From assembly GCF_000321225.1 (NCBI RefSeq), contig NW_004450380.1:1561723-1625722 (forward strand): a DNA stretch of 64,000 nt, given 5' to 3'. Shown piece by piece: positions 44,267 to 55,588 of this stretch. The notes beneath the pieces were generated by a model. That model was not told the DNA's origin. It saw nothing but the letters and a program-made list of their open reading frames with translations, and did no database searches. The DNA comes from Odobenus rosmarus divergens. Taxonomy: Eukaryota > Chordata > Mammalia > Carnivora > Odobenidae. Position 1 is the first letter of the stretch. Each line of letters begins with the position of its first letter. Made by a program: the position numbers and the translations under genes.

Positions 44267-44689
44267 AACTAATTAAAATTTTAAAAATAAGATCCCCGCC
44301 CCCCCAAAAAAGCCCTGAGCCGTCAGATATTCAGCCCCCCACTTTTTGGCATGCAGTATACATTTGAAATTGTCATTGCGTGTCCTTAGTTTACAGAAAG
44401 GACACTGATACAGTCATGGTGAGTCACACGGTCAACGTACACAGGTCGCTCTGTGGGGAGCCCGAGCCTGGTTCCCAGGCCACAGCGCGCTGTCGCAGCT
44501 TGCTACAGGGAGGGGTGAGGTCAGCAATATGCCCCCCACCACCTACCCCATCACTTCCCTTGGTGAAATTCCGAAACAGTCCCTCTTGTCTTCCCTGGAT
44601 CTCGCCAGACCCAACCTCCGTCCATCTCTGCTCTTGCGATTCCTCTTTGAGGGTGAGTTGAGGTCTACTCCAAAAAAGAAGAAGTGCAG
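44267..44689. other. Short unclassified interval
   Basis: A C-rich word CCCCGCCCCCCC is at about 44292-44304. Otherwise nothing recognised. Confidence 0.4.
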
Positions 44690-45440
44690 GTAGGAAGCAC
44701 TGTGCAGACCGTGTGACCCACAGGGCGGCCTCTGGATCCGCGGGGAAGCCCAGTCCTCGCCCTGGATGCAGCCAGTCCCAGTTCTATCTGCGAACGAGTT
44801 CTCCCCCGCCTCGGGCCTTCCCACGGAGAACACGGGGGCTGCTCTCTCTTCCTCTAACTGGACGGGGCTCCGGGGATTGCCCGGCCGGGCCCAGGCGGAA
44901 ACTGGAACCGAGAGCCCAGAACCCATTTCTGCAAAGTCACATGGCCGGGACCAGACACCGGCGCCGTGGCCGGAGACCCCTGTGTATCAGGGCAGGGCAA
45001 CATTGGCCACACATTTGGAGAAAGAACAGGTCCTTGAGGTTCCAGATGGTGCCTTTGTTTCCGTCAGTGACTTTCCTCTGCCCACTCAGATGCAACGTGG
45101 GAACTCCGTGAGGAACTAAGAGCCCCATCCCCAGACTCCCACCCCCCAGCCCAGCACCCCCAGGGCACTCCCGGCAGCCCCGGGCCTCTGCTGGGGGCGG
45201 GGAGGGCGCCACCACTGCCACCACTGTCCCTCCTGACGTCATTCGGAATGAAGGGGAAATTGTGCACCCCGTGGCTCCAATCTGGGGCTCAAGCCCCAGC
45301 GGGACAGGAGCAGACAGTTATTTCTAAAGGGAACAGTGGATAAAAATTTGCAATGAGAAGTTCACGTCATGTCATCCAATACTCAACATTCCAGAACGGT
45401 GTATTGAGCGCCGGCGCATGCGCAGGAGTTGAGCGCGGAT
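44690..45440. promoter_or_regulatory. Orphan CpG-rich patch with GC box, CRE, CCAAT and NRF1 motifs
   Basis: 44700-45000 carries about 20 CpG in 300 bases at about 60 percent GC. Downstream are a GC box GGGGGCGGGG (45193-45202), a palindromic CRE TGACGTCA (45234-45241), a CCAAT word (45376-45380) and a palindromic NRF1 core GCGCATGCGC (45414-45423). NRF1 and CRE words are typical of CpG-island promoters. No coding exon is recognised. The open frames here overlap on both strands. Orientation is unknown. Confidence 0.4.
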
Positions 45441-45524
45441 GGATTAAGAACGTGGCCGCCCTGCCCCGAGGCAGGTGATAATTCCTAGGAATTAAGCATT
45501 GAGTGTGGTGCAGGGGAGACTGCT

Positions 45525-45670
45525 GCTTCCGGATAAGACTTGAGCCCGTTACTTAATCTTCCTGAGTATGTATCTATAAAATTGGCATAATAGTAAAAAT
45601 CTCCCAGGATCTTACGAGGATTAACTGAGATAAGGTAGCCCAGCGTCCGGCAGGACATGGTCTCAGGGCC
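45525..45670 (+). repeat. MIR SINE (partial)
   Basis: TTGAGCCCGTTACTTAATCT, TCCTGAGTATGTATCTATAA, AATTGGCATAATAGTAAAAA, TCTTACGAGGATTAACTGAG and CAGCGTCCGGCAGGACATGG form the MIR 3' two thirds. Confidence 0.8.
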
Positions 45671-46469
45671 GCATTAGACAAAGAAGGCGTCAGATTCCAT
45701 CCTCACCCTGACGTTTCCTTGTTTCTAAGGTCGGCTAGCTTCTCCTACGTATCTCCCAGGCTCGCATGGTGCCACCCTTAAACACATGAGCACCACACAA
45801 GTAAGTCGCCTTATTGGGACTGCCAAGCCCCTGACGGAAATAATTAGGACTCCTGTTTGTTAAGGGGGGTGGGGACAGCTGGATGTCAGGACACTCTGAA
45901 AAGCGGAGGGACATCCCTCTGTTTACGTCTGGAATGTGCCGAAGAAGAGAGTAAGTCAGAGACCAAGCCTTCCACTGCACAGGCCAGCAAACTCTGGCCC
46001 GAGGGCCAAGTGCCGTACCCCTCCCGCCTGTTTCTGGGAGGACAGTTTTGTGGGCAGCAACCATGCTCGTTCATCTGTGCGTCCTCTCCGCTGCTTGCCT
46101 GGGGCAGCCACAAAACGGGGCTGTGACCGGCTCTCGATGGCCCACAAAGCCTAAAATGCTTCCTTACCTGGACCTTTACAGAAAAAATATTTGCCAACCT
46201 CTCCTGCACAGAACACTTTCTATTTCTATCACAAACACCCACAAACCTGAGCCTAAGTGCTGGGAATGAGACTTTGTGGCTGAGACTCGTTTGAGGTTGA
46301 CAAGCCCAGGGCCTGGGATGGAGACTCACAGACATCTGAAGTTTGGAAATAAGAGGCCTCTCTTTGGGTTGTGTCTAGCTTATGACCGCACAGCCCTGAA
46401 GGAAACTGTAGACCAAAACAAGGCTTTCAAATAAATCTGAGGGGTTTAAAATGCAAAGAAGCGAAGTGG
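45671..46469. other. Unique sequence, nothing recognised
   Basis: Overlapping frames at 45735-46335 on both strands have no domain. No gene supported. Confidence 0.4.
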
Positions 46470-46590
46470 ATGGAAGCAGCGTGATCCTGTGGGTTCCAGT
46501 CCCTGATGGGGGCACCAGTTAGGTGTATGATTCAGGGCAATCACTTCCCGTTCCTGGAGTGGTTACTCTACTTATGAATAAGGTACCATG
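46470..46590 (+). repeat. MIR SINE 5' half (weak)
   Basis: GCGTGATCCTGTGGGTTCCA, GTCCCTGATGGGGGCACCAG, TTAGGTGTATGATTCAGGGC and AATCACTTCCCGTTCCTGG resemble the MIR 5' half. Confidence 0.55.
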
Positions 46591-47737
46591 GGCAGAACAC
46601 CTGTTGAACTCCTCCTCTAGGGAACCCGCCCGCCTGGACGTGGAAGTTTTAGGCCAGATCATGTCTAAGATGCCCGTCCACCTTTAAAGCTCAATTTAAA
46701 ATGCTCAGTGGTCCTGGGGCTTTGGAGACTGCGCTGCAGGGAGCGGGGAGTGAACATTCTCGGGCACCTGCCCTTCCACCGGATTTCGGTGACATTCACC
46801 ATGGTGGTAACTCATCGCGCTCTCTGCTTTCCAAATGGAGCTTGCGTGAGAGGAGGTCCAGTCGCTCAGGTGAGGGGCTCCCGCCTGCAGAGGGAGGAGG
46901 CCCTTCAACTTGGTTATGTAACAGGACCTTGGACGTGCAGACGGGCCTTCTGGATCGTGACTTTTACGCTGGTGTGAGCACCTGAAAGTTTATCTCTAGA
47001 GCGACTGGTCCATGTGGCAAAAGGACCCTAAAGGTGCTGCCCACAGTCTCGGGATAATTGGGACCAGGCAGCAAATAAATCCTGCAGAATCAAGACCACT
47101 TTCTTTTTCCCAGAGTGAGGACCGCCTTCCGAAAGCTCCGAATCCAGGCCTACGGATCCCGTCCGCTGAGAGCCCATCGTGCAGGGCTGCATGCACCTCG
47201 CTCCTCTCCCAGAAGACCCACTTGGGGTGGTGACCCCAGCGGCCACCTCACGGACAGCGGGCACATCACACCCAGATGAGACCCGTGGCCGATGGCCCTG
47301 CATTCGGGTCAGTGGCCGCTGGGCGCAGCTCTCTCCCTGGCTCCTGAAGTTCAAATGCCAGCCTGCTTTCCATCTGGAAGCATCCCAGCCCAAACATGGA
47401 ACAAAAGTCCCCTCTGACAAGCCCATTCCGGGTTCCAAAGTATGTTTTTATGTTTGTTGGCAGATCGAACTGTCACCAGCAACAATAACAACACTGTTTC
47501 CCCTCGACTGAAGCTACTTCATTTCTTCGCGTTTGTTGCAGGGCTGGTGCTGGACAGATGAATAATGTAGGCTAGGCGGCTGGCCCCGGTCCTGACCTCG
47601 TGCCTCCAAAAGCAAACACAGCGGTGCAAATGCAGAGACTTGTTTGTTTGAACTCTCCCTGCCTGCTTTAAAAAAGAAAAAGAAAGAAGAAAAACAAACC
47701 TCCCACCACCCCCATTTCATCAGTGTAGACACTGAAG
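46591..47737. other. Unique sequence, no gene supported
   Basis: Open frames of 60-136 codons overlap on both strands. No domain is seen and no repeat is recognised. Confidence 0.4.
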
Positions 47738-47777
47738 TTTTATTGTTTTGTTTTGTTTTTCTTTTTTGTTTTCATTT
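47738..47777. repeat. T-rich (TTTTG)n-like low-complexity tract
   Basis: TTTTATTGTTTTGTTTTG and neighbouring TTTTTCTTTTTTG form a T-rich tract. An A-rich AAAAAGAAAAAGAAAG tract lies at 47670-47698. Confidence 0.8.
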
Positions 47778-47801
47778 CTCACTTTTTGAAACGAGGAGCT
47801 A

Positions 47802-47869
47802 CAGCCCTCTACTGGTGTGGGGAATGGCGCCAACTCGTCGGTCGTCGGGGCGACTCTGCCATCTTGTGG
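47802..47869 (-). promoter_or_regulatory. Pair of CTCF-like motifs, both on the minus strand
   Basis: Reading the minus strand, CCAGTAGAGGGCTG (plus 47802-47815) and CCACAAGATGGCAG (plus 47856-47869) each match 13 of 14 positions of the common CTCF core CCASYAGRKGGCAS, in the same orientation and 54 bases apart. CpG-containing words such as GGCGCC and GTCGTCGGGGCG lie between. Such pairs can be chromatin insulator or loop-anchor sites, but binding is not shown by sequence. Confidence 0.45.
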
Positions 47870-48011
47870 CCGCCCGGGGGATGTGCGCCTGCAGATGAGC
47901 GACCTCTGAGCATCACCAACGCAGGTTGTTGGAAGGGTTCTTCCAAGGGTTGAGACGGGCTTGCATTGGAAACGTCTCAGGGGAACGGATCCGAGTCTTT
48001 GGGGGGGGGTG

Positions 48012-48230
48012 GAATGTAGATGGATTTGGGGTCAGGATATCGGTTCTATGTCTCAGTGCCGGTTCAACTATCTGTGACATCACGCTCGAGCAAATGATCT
48101 CATTTTTATGAACCTGTTTCCTCATCTGTAAAACGAAGGTCACAATACATGTTTGATTCTTAGAGTTTTGTGAAGCTTCAAGGGGATAGCCCATATACAG
48201 AGCGATTTGTAAACTTTATACATGAATATA
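48012..48230 (+). repeat. MIR SINE
   Basis: TGGATTTGGGGTCAGGATAT, CGGTTCTATGTCTCAGTGCC, TTTATGAACCTGTTTCCTCA, TCTGTAAAACGAAGGTCACA and a TTGTGAAGCTTCAAGGGGA phrase follow MIR order. Confidence 0.75.
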
Positions 48231-48434
48231 CATAAATATAGTAAACATCTCTAAAGAACTGGACTCCCTTCATTGTACTTGGTCAAACTTTTTTCAGAGA
48301 CTCAAAACCAGTTTTGCTGTCGAAACTTCCTCTAGTATAAAGCCCAAGCCTTAGGATAAGAAAAGAAAAAGACTTCGCGCTGGTTTGTGCTCTCCTAAAT
48401 GCAGACTGTCGAATGCTCTTTTTCACTTTTCCAG

Positions 48435-48614
48435 GTTTTTTAAAAATTTATTTGAGGGAGAGCAAGAGCGAGAGTCTGAGCAGGGGGAGTGGGAGAGGGA
48501 GAAGCAGACTCCCCACCGAGCAGGGGGCCGACGTGGGGCTCGATTCCCAGGACCCCGGGATCATGACCCGAGCCGAAGGCAGACGCTTAGCTGACTGGGC
48601 CACCCAGGTGCCCC
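48435..48614 (-). mobile_element. CAN SINE (reverse) with 12-bp target duplication
   Basis: Minus-strand reading: head GGGGCACCTGGGTGGCCCAG, body TTCGGCTCGGGTCATGATC, CT-rich tract, and short CAAATAAATTTTTAAAAA tail. TCACTTTTCCAG occurs at 48423-48434 and at 48615-48626. Confidence 0.95.
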
Positions 48615-48626
48615 TCACTTTTCCAG

Positions 48627-50221
48627 TTTACTTAAACCAGGTTCTTGGGCCTTTCTGCATAGGGCCAGCAAACGAATAATGAGGAATGCAGATGAACCTG
48701 TTGAGGTTAAACTTGGCTTACATGGAATCACAAAGTGCCCATTAGCGTTGAGGCTTGGGTATTTGGCTCCCTCGTCTCCTGTTAAAAGCCAGAGCCAGAC
48801 AGCAGTGAGAGTAGCATCCGATGTCCGTGCCGCACGATGCAGATGCAAGATGACTCATCAAACCCAGGACGGGTTTGGCCACTACTTCTGTGCAGTTGTT
48901 TGGAGGAAGCCAAGGATTTCTGGTGCCTAGCTCTGGACTTGGTGAACAAACCCAAATATTGCAGTCCTTGCCTTGTGCTAAATTTCAGTTCTGCTTGGGC
49001 GGGCAGGCCCGCCCAGTGTTTGGTCTGCATAAGAGAAAGTCTTCGAGGCAGCGGTCTGAGCTCAGAGGTGTCCTCCTCACAGCTGGCCCTTGCTGGTCCT
49101 CCAGTTACACAGGCAGGCTTAGGGTACTTTTGGCAGCAGGATAGATAGTTTTGCAAAGAGAAAATAGCACACTAGCCAAGGGACAGCAAATCCTTGGGCG
49201 AGCAGTGAAGAACCTTGACTCAGATTTCCAGGTCATCTACCCGCCCCCCCCCCACCCCCGGGGTTAGGCCCTGTTATCTCCACGCTCACCTGTTTCCAAG
49301 TTGGGTTGGCCTAGGCCTGTCCTCAGGAAGCCACCTTTAGAATCGGGCATGTCCCCGGTGAGCCTGTGTTGTAACTGGAGAGGGAAACAGACTGTGTCTC
49401 TGGAAGGGTCCTGTGGCAGATCAGGGGCCCTGCCAAATGAGTGTATCCCTCCCAACCCTTAGAGATGATATCCCAGAACTCCCAAACCAGAAAAGCTGCT
49501 TCTTCCTGCCCACTAACTCTTACTGGGCCACCCCAGAATCTTCTAGTGGGACCAGCCCCCTCCTCAGTCCACCTCTGAAAATAGGTGTTCTCCCTCCTTT
49601 TGTCCCGGGGAGAGGGAAAGCAGGCAGGGCCATCCCTCCGGAAGGTACAAGAGGGGGAGGCTTTTCTTCAGAGATTTCCCATCTCTGATAAACTATTCAC
49701 ATTAGCCAAATGGGCGGAGGAAGTCGAGATGGGGCGGCCAGATTTCGCAGCTGCAGTGCAATGTGCCCGCTCGGGCGAAGGCGACTATGGGCACAGTAAG
49801 CCCGCGGACGCAAGTGTTAGCAGACTGTGATGCGTTGTGAAGGGGAATTCGGGCATCAGGAGGCATCAGGGGTCACGTGCTAGCCAGGTGGCCCAGAGAC
49901 TGCAGAAAGCCAGAGGGTGGAGGATGTCCCAGATCGTACTGCTGGACCCGAGCCTTTCACGTCCACACGCTCAACGGCGATTGGCAAACGGACACAAGGG
50001 GAGACCAGGCCGTGACAGCTTTAAATATAAACCAATGAGTTAATGTATTGGGATGAATACACTTATTTTTAGGATAACTTTTTAGATGTATTTAGGATAC
50101 ACTTATTAATATAACCCAGTCGTTAAAATACGTCTCCTGTGTAGCAGATCTCGCAAAAGTTTAAGAAGGAGCAGAGAAAATGTTTTGAAACTTGCCTGTG
50201 TGGTATGTGCCACACAGCACA
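48627..50221. other. Unique sequence, nothing recognised
   Basis: A C-rich tract is at 49241-49259. Overlapping open frames occur on both strands at 48782-49156. No gene is supported. Confidence 0.4.
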
Positions 50222-51000
50222 TGTGATGGTTTTGACTGGCCTTTGACCCTGGTTGTGGGGAGGAGTCTCTGCGCCCTTGGAGTAGGAATGTCGTGTTATT
50301 CATGGTGGACCCCACAGACCACACCTGACTTTATGCTAACAAGGGGGCTCATGGTGGGTTCCTAAACAGTTTCGGGGATGCAGCCTCGCCATTCTGGAAA
50401 GACCAGCCATGTGATTGGAGACTGGGGGATCTGAGTGATGTCAGCCCAACCTCTGGGGAACGGAGATTCAAATCACAGTGGCCAGTGACTCAATTAGTCA
50501 GGCCTACATAACTGAACCCCAGTAAAAACTCTGGACACCAGAACTTGAGTGAGTTTCCCTGGTTGATAATCGTACACCAACGTGCTGACACTGTAGCACC
50601 TCCTGAGGACAGCAGAGTGACACGTTTAGGACTCACCCTGGTTTCCACCCTGGTTCCCACCCTGGCATCCATTTCGTCATCTGGCTGGTCCTGATATGTA
50701 TCCTTTACAAGAAAACTATATCGTACATATAGCACTTCCCTGAGTTCTGGGAGTCACTCCAGCAAATTATGGAACCTGAGTGAGTAATGGGAACCAAATT
50801 TTTAGCCAGTTGGTGAGAAGTGCAGGGAATCCCCAAGCCTGCGGCTGGTATCTGGAGCGAGGGAAGCCTTGTGGACTAGTATGCCTTAATCTGAAATTTG
50901 ATCCAACTCGGGGTAGTTGGTGTCAGAATTGTGTTGCGAATCAGTGCTACAAAACCGATCATAAAGAATCCCTGGGGAAATTCACAAAGCGATGTGCTCA
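50222..51000 (+). mobile_element. ERVL-type LTR, diverged
   Basis: CCACACCTGACTTTATGCTA, ACAAGGGGGCTCATGGTGGG, CGCCATTCTGGAAAGACCAG, GGCCTACATAACTGAACCCC, AGTAAAAACTCTGGACACCA, TCTGGCTGGTCCTGATATGT, CTTCCCTGAGTTCTGGGAGT and CACTCCAGCAAATTATGGAA occur in the order of an old ERVL-class LTR. The middle part has three 12-bp tandem units ACCCTGGNNNCC at 50635-50670. Solitary; no retroviral genes present. Boundaries approximate. Confidence 0.55.
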
Positions 51001-51039
51001 TATGGGCATTATGTTTGTACACATATTTGCCTCCCATAC

Positions 51040-51082
51040 ATACAAGAGGCATCCAGTAATGTGTGTTGGTTGAATGAATGAA
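51040..51082 (+). repeat. L2/MIR 3' terminus (short)
   Basis: AGGCATCCAGTAATGTGTGT then TGGTTGAATGAATGAATTAT resembles 'cagtaaatgtttgttgaatgaatgaat'. Confidence 0.5.
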
Positions 51083-51487
51083 TTATTATGTAACAGCACG
51101 TTCTCTGCCCACTGTCTCAGCCTGGGGTGTGGATCGTGCGTGCCTCATCTGACCCACCCAAATCAGCCCCATCCACATCTACACCCTGCTAAGTGTCCTT
51201 TGTGTGCTGGAACTTACGAGTGTCCTGGGGAAGATCTGTCTGTCTGTCTCCCTTCACCTTGATACTCAGATCCCTCCTAAATGAACGCTCCATTTGCTTG
51301 TTTTCACCCACGATATGGGCCAGAAGAAGAATCTAGTGGTACTTTAAACCACAGTCCCAAAACCAATAGCAACACAAAACTAGAAAACTGGAAAACTAGT
51401 TCTCTTCCCTGGAAAGGAAAGGGAGCTACTGGGAAGAGGAATCTGACGGGCATGTTTGAAGAGGCTTCATTTGAACTGGAAGGTTTT
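51083..51487. other. Unique sequence, nothing recognised
   Basis: Ends with TGAACTGGAAGGTTTT, one half of the L1 target duplication. Confidence 0.5.
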
Positions 51488-51954
51488 CTTAATTGAGCCA
51501 TAATGGACATGTAACATTATATTAGTTTTAGGTGTATAGCATAGTGATGTACTATATGTATATATTATGAAACAATTGCCAGAATAGGTTTAGTCAACAC
51601 TCGTCACCGCACATAGTTACAAATTTTTTCTTGTGGTGAGAAATTTTATGATCTTACTCTCTCAGTAACTTTCAAATATACAATGCGGTTATTAACTCTG
51701 GTTGCGGTACTGTACGTTACAGCCGCAGACCTTGCTCATACAGGAAGTGTGTACCTTTTGATCCTTTTTGGGGTTCACCCACCCCACCCCCAACTTTTGG
51801 CAACCTCCAATCTATTCTCTGTATCTATGAGTTTGGCTCTGTTTAAATTCCACACATAAGAGATCATACAGTATTTGTCTTTTTCTGTCTGCTTTATTTT
51901 ACTCAGCATAATGCCTTCAAGGTCCATCCGTGTTGTCAAAAATAGCAGGATTTC
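51488..51954 (-). mobile_element. Old L1, 3' part (split by a SINE)
   Basis: GAGCCATAATGGACATGTAA, ATATTAGTTTTAGGTGTATAG, AACAATTGCCAGAATAGG (part), CTATGAGTTTGGCTCTGTTT and ACTCAGCATAATGCCTTCAA are the reverse complement of old L1 3'UTR and ORF2 end. The insert is flanked by TGAACTGGAAGGTTTT (51472-51487) and TGAACTGGAAGTTT (52603-52616), a credible target duplication. Confidence 0.92.
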
Positions 51955-52136
51955 GGGTGCCTGGGTTGCTCAGATGGTTAAGCATCTGCCTTCGGCTCAG
52001 GTCATGATCCCAGGGTCCTGGGATCGAGTCCCGCATCGGGCTCCCTGCTCCTTGGGAGCCTGCTTCTCCCTCTGCCTCTCTCTCTCTCTCTCTCTGTCTC
52101 TCTGTCTCTCATGAATAAATAAATAAAATCTTAAAA
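51955..52136 (+). mobile_element. CAN SINE nested in the L1, 17-bp target duplication
   Basis: Head GGGTGCCTGGGTTGCTCAG, body TTCGGCTCAGGTCATGATC, CT/GTCTCT tract, GAATAAATAAATAAAATC tail. AAAAATAGCAGGATTTC is present at 51938-51954 and 52137-52153, exact over 17 bases. Confidence 0.98.
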
Positions 52137-52153
52137 AAAAATAGCAGGATTTC

Positions 52154-52602
52154 CTTCTTTTTTTGTGGCTGGATAGTATTCCATTGTGTGTGTGTGTGTG
52201 TGTACATATAAATACACATTTTCTTTATCCATTCATCCACTAATGGACAAGGAGGTTGTTTCTATGTCTTGGCTCTTGTGAATAAAGCTGCAATGATCAT
52301 GGGGGTGCAGGTATCTTTTTGAGATAGTGATTTCATTTCCTTTGGATAAACACCCAGCAGTGGGATTACTGGATCATATGGCAATTCTATTTTTAGAATA
52401 GTTTTCTGTTTTCCCTAGTGGCTGCACCAATTAACATTCCCACCAGCAGTGCATGTGAGTTCCTTTTTCTCCACATCCTCACCAACACTTGTTATTTCTT
52501 GTCTTTTTGATACTCACCATTCTGACAGGTGTGAGGTGGTATCTCATTGTGGTTTTGACTTGCATTTCCCTGATGGCCAACGATGTTGAGCACCTGTTCA
52601 TG
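52154..52602 (-). mobile_element. Old L1, ORF2 end (continues after the SINE)
   Basis: GGCTGGATAGTATTCCATTG, ATAAAGCTGCAATGATCATG, CTTTGGATAAACACCCAGCA, ATTACTGGATCATATGGCAA, CCACATCCTCACCAACACTT and GACTTGCATTTCCCTGATGG match the reversed L1 ORF2 C-terminal region. A (TG)n run lies at 52183-52203. Confidence 0.93.
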
Positions 52603-52616
52603 TGAACTGGAAGTTT

Positions 52617-54769
52617 AGCCTGTACGACCAGGAGACTTGTTTATGGTAACTGCCCAGAACCCCTGCCTCCCCTCCCCTCCCACTCACAAATCCTAAACAT
52701 TATAGAAAAGACAGTCTTAAAATCGTGAAAGGGCAGGAAACGAAGAAGGTTTAAGGGGTGCTCTTGATGATCCGGACATGTTGTCCAATCCTCAACACCC
52801 AGGAGGCAGGCAGGGATAAGGCTAGAGGAGGAAGCCATAGCACCAGGCACCATCAAGAGAGGACTGTTATTAAAAATGGTGCCCCATGCCAGGGGACAGA
52901 GATGCTCGAGTGGAGAGGAGGCTTGGGGAGCCGTTGCTGTGACTGGTTTGGGAGACCCTCCATGGGCTGATGAGGGGGGACATTTAGGCTTGAGAAGCAG
53001 ATTCCCTGAAAGAGGGGAGGAGACCTTCAAGCTGACATGCCCCCTCCTCCCGCATTTCCCTCACTGCAACCCACGGGCGGGGGGCTGTAGAACTCACAGG
53101 AAGGCCAAGAGGAAATCCTGAGTACAACTGTGAGCTCACCACCAGGAAACACCAATGGCTTGAGGAAAAACCAACCCCATGAGAAAGAGACACCAAACTC
53201 AACGGACAGAACATACTCATGGACTTGAGGGCAACAGAGGAATGGGGGCAGCCTGCAGAGGAGTCTCAGGGCCTGGGTGACTAATGACACAGTCATTGGA
53301 GACAGAAAAAGCCTGGGTCCCGCCAGGGAGACCTGGCTACACTCTGACCCATGTTTGCATGCAACCTGTCCTGCCCTCCGCAGGTGGGTTCCTTTTCCAC
53401 TCTCTCCGTTGGCCTCAGAATGCTCCCATCTTCAGGGCCTGTGGGCTCCATGCTTTCTTCCGGGATGGGGTACCCATCCTGTGTCTTTCTCCCTTGGGAT
53501 TCAGGCTGTGACTTACTGGGCCCCAACCTTCCCATGATTTTTTTTCTTCAGAAACTTTTGCTGCTCTTGTGGGGCCTCTCATGTCTGGAACACATTCAAG
53601 CATGATATATACTTTCTGAACTGATGGACCAAACGGAAGGCACAGAGACGTGCCCCTGGGCTCTGCCCCTGCTCACAGGACCTCCAGAAGTTTCCTGCTG
53701 TCAGCCTTCACTGTTTGGGAGCGGAGTGACTGAATTCATGCTTTCCTAGATAGTCATTTTTAATTGTTAAGCTTAGTATGATGAAATTTATATCCCTTCC
53801 GTATTTCATATCCAGCTTAATACGGAATTAACAAGATTTCTAGAAGCATCTAAAAGTGGTTCTAGGGCTGGATTAACGATGGTTCTTCTCGAGGCAGGAC
53901 TTGACACGCCCCAGGAATATGATTCATTGTTAAGTCACCTCAGCAAGGCAGGGTACGAGGGCTGGAGGGTGGCGGGGTGGGTAAGGCAAAGACCAGAATC
54001 TCTTCTGACTTTCAGTTTTCTAGATAATTCTAATGAAGGATTCTCAGGTTGTCAGACAAATGTAACTCCCAGGCCTAGGCCCTAGGGCTAAGTCAGCTAT
54101 TCACATTAAAATGGCTACTCTGGAGTCTGACAGTGTAAACAAATAATTGTGCTGCCATGTGTATTCTTATCCACATCTAATTCTTGGCTTTAAACACCTT
54201 TCAGTGCCTAGTGTTCATATTGTTCAACCCAAAAATTCCCCCTACACTACCATCTCTGCTAAGTGTGAGAATTAACTGCTGGCACCAGAATTCCTCCTAG
54301 GACAGGAACTGTCTTTGTGGAGAAAAAAATGCCTTGATTAGTGCTTGGGTAGAAGATGAGCTTCACTCTTAAGGGTCTGGGTATCAGGTGGTCTCATCGC
54401 TGCCAAGGACCAGGCTGCAGTGCTGCATAACCAAGTGGGGAGGGCTGGACAGGAATGAGCAGAAAGGGAAGGGAGGGATGGAGAGGGCCACCAAGTGGCA
54501 CCATCCCAGGACCCTTAAAATCTTAAGCAACGTCTTCTAGACACATTACTGCTCTGTCTGAGTGATTTTCTCTTGTGAAAGCCAAAGAAGTAGCAGAATT
54601 GTTTGTGAAAGGAAACATGAACCTGGGCTGAGACAGCCCAGGGGAAGGCCAGACCCAGGGCAAAGGATCCATGTCCCCATCGGTTAGCAACATCTAGGAC
54701 ACCTTTGGCTTCCATCCATTTCAGGGTTGGGGGTTTTGAGGTGTTTCACCTGGACAATCACAGTTGATA
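52617..54769. other. Unique sequence, no gene supported
   Basis: Open frames of 60-129 codons overlap on both strands (52641-53605). A CTCF-like word CCACCAAGTGGCAC (54488-54501) matches 13 of 14 core positions. A diverged MER5-like fragment may lie around 54015-54060. Nothing else is recognised. Confidence 0.35.
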
Positions 54770-55170
54770 TCTGGATTAACCAGAGATGTAGACAGGAATT
54801 TGCGTACAAAGATATTAATCACAGAATTACATATAATGTTGGAAACTGAGAAACCTAAATGCAAAACAATAGGGATCTGGTTAAATAAACCAAGAGAGAG
54901 CTATTTAGTAATGTGGGAAAGTTTTGGCTATACTGTCAAGAAAAGAAAAAAATTAGGAATGTTACTGGTATTACTAATACCTGGAATTTGTTCACTTTTT
55001 TAAAAAAAAATAAGTGACCTTTTCTTGAAGAAAAGAGAAAGACTAAAATTTTAACAAAACATTCCAGAGTTTGTGGGATTATAAGTGACTTGTCTTTTCT
55101 TTGGTTTATTTCTGCTTGATTTTCAAATTCTCCATAATGAGCAAAGCAAGGTTACAATCAGGAGAAATCA
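54770..55170 (+). mobile_element. Ancient L1 3' end (L1M-type)
   Basis: GAATTACATATAATGTTGGA, CCTAAATGCAAAACAATAGG, GATCTGGTTAAATAAACC, and a TTTGCACTTT-like terminal region ending near GATTTTCAAATTCTCC parallel old L1 3' ends ('aaatgcccaacaataggggattggttaaataaa'). Confidence 0.72.
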
Positions 55171-55554
55171 ACATCACTTTTGAAGCGTGGGAGTGAAGTT
55201 TGTTTGTGTTGGTTGGCTTACTTGGCAGACACAGGAGAGATGAGCAAGAAGGACAGTGCCTGTAAGTAATGCCCTCATTTTTTTGTGCTGGTTTAAGTAG
55301 AGACAACATTTGTTTAGCAGAGATGAGAAGGGACCTCCAGTCTTGTCAGGAAAAGAAAAAAGGAAAGAAAAAAATAAACAGAGGAGGGAGATAGGAAATA
55401 GAGAATTACATTTAGACTCTCTTCTGAAATGGGCTTTGAATTGGCAGGTAATTTCTCTTTCATTTTTGCATGTTCTTAGTTCCCTTTTACCAAGTTAAAA
55501 AAAGGTGATAGTTGGATTATGGATGTGTTGGCAGTCATGTAGAGAGAACTTGAG
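55171..55554. other. Unclassified AT-rich interval
   Basis: A-rich word AAAGAAAAAAGGAAAG near 55350. No feature supported. Confidence 0.4.
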
Positions 55555-55588
55555 TGTGTGCACGCATGTGTGTGTGTGTGTGTGTGTG
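55555..55588 (+). repeat. (TG)n microsatellite
   Basis: GTGTGTGCACGCATGTGTG then a perfect run of TG to TGTGTAGAGG; the minus strand gives a His/Thr-rich spurious frame. Confidence 0.93.
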
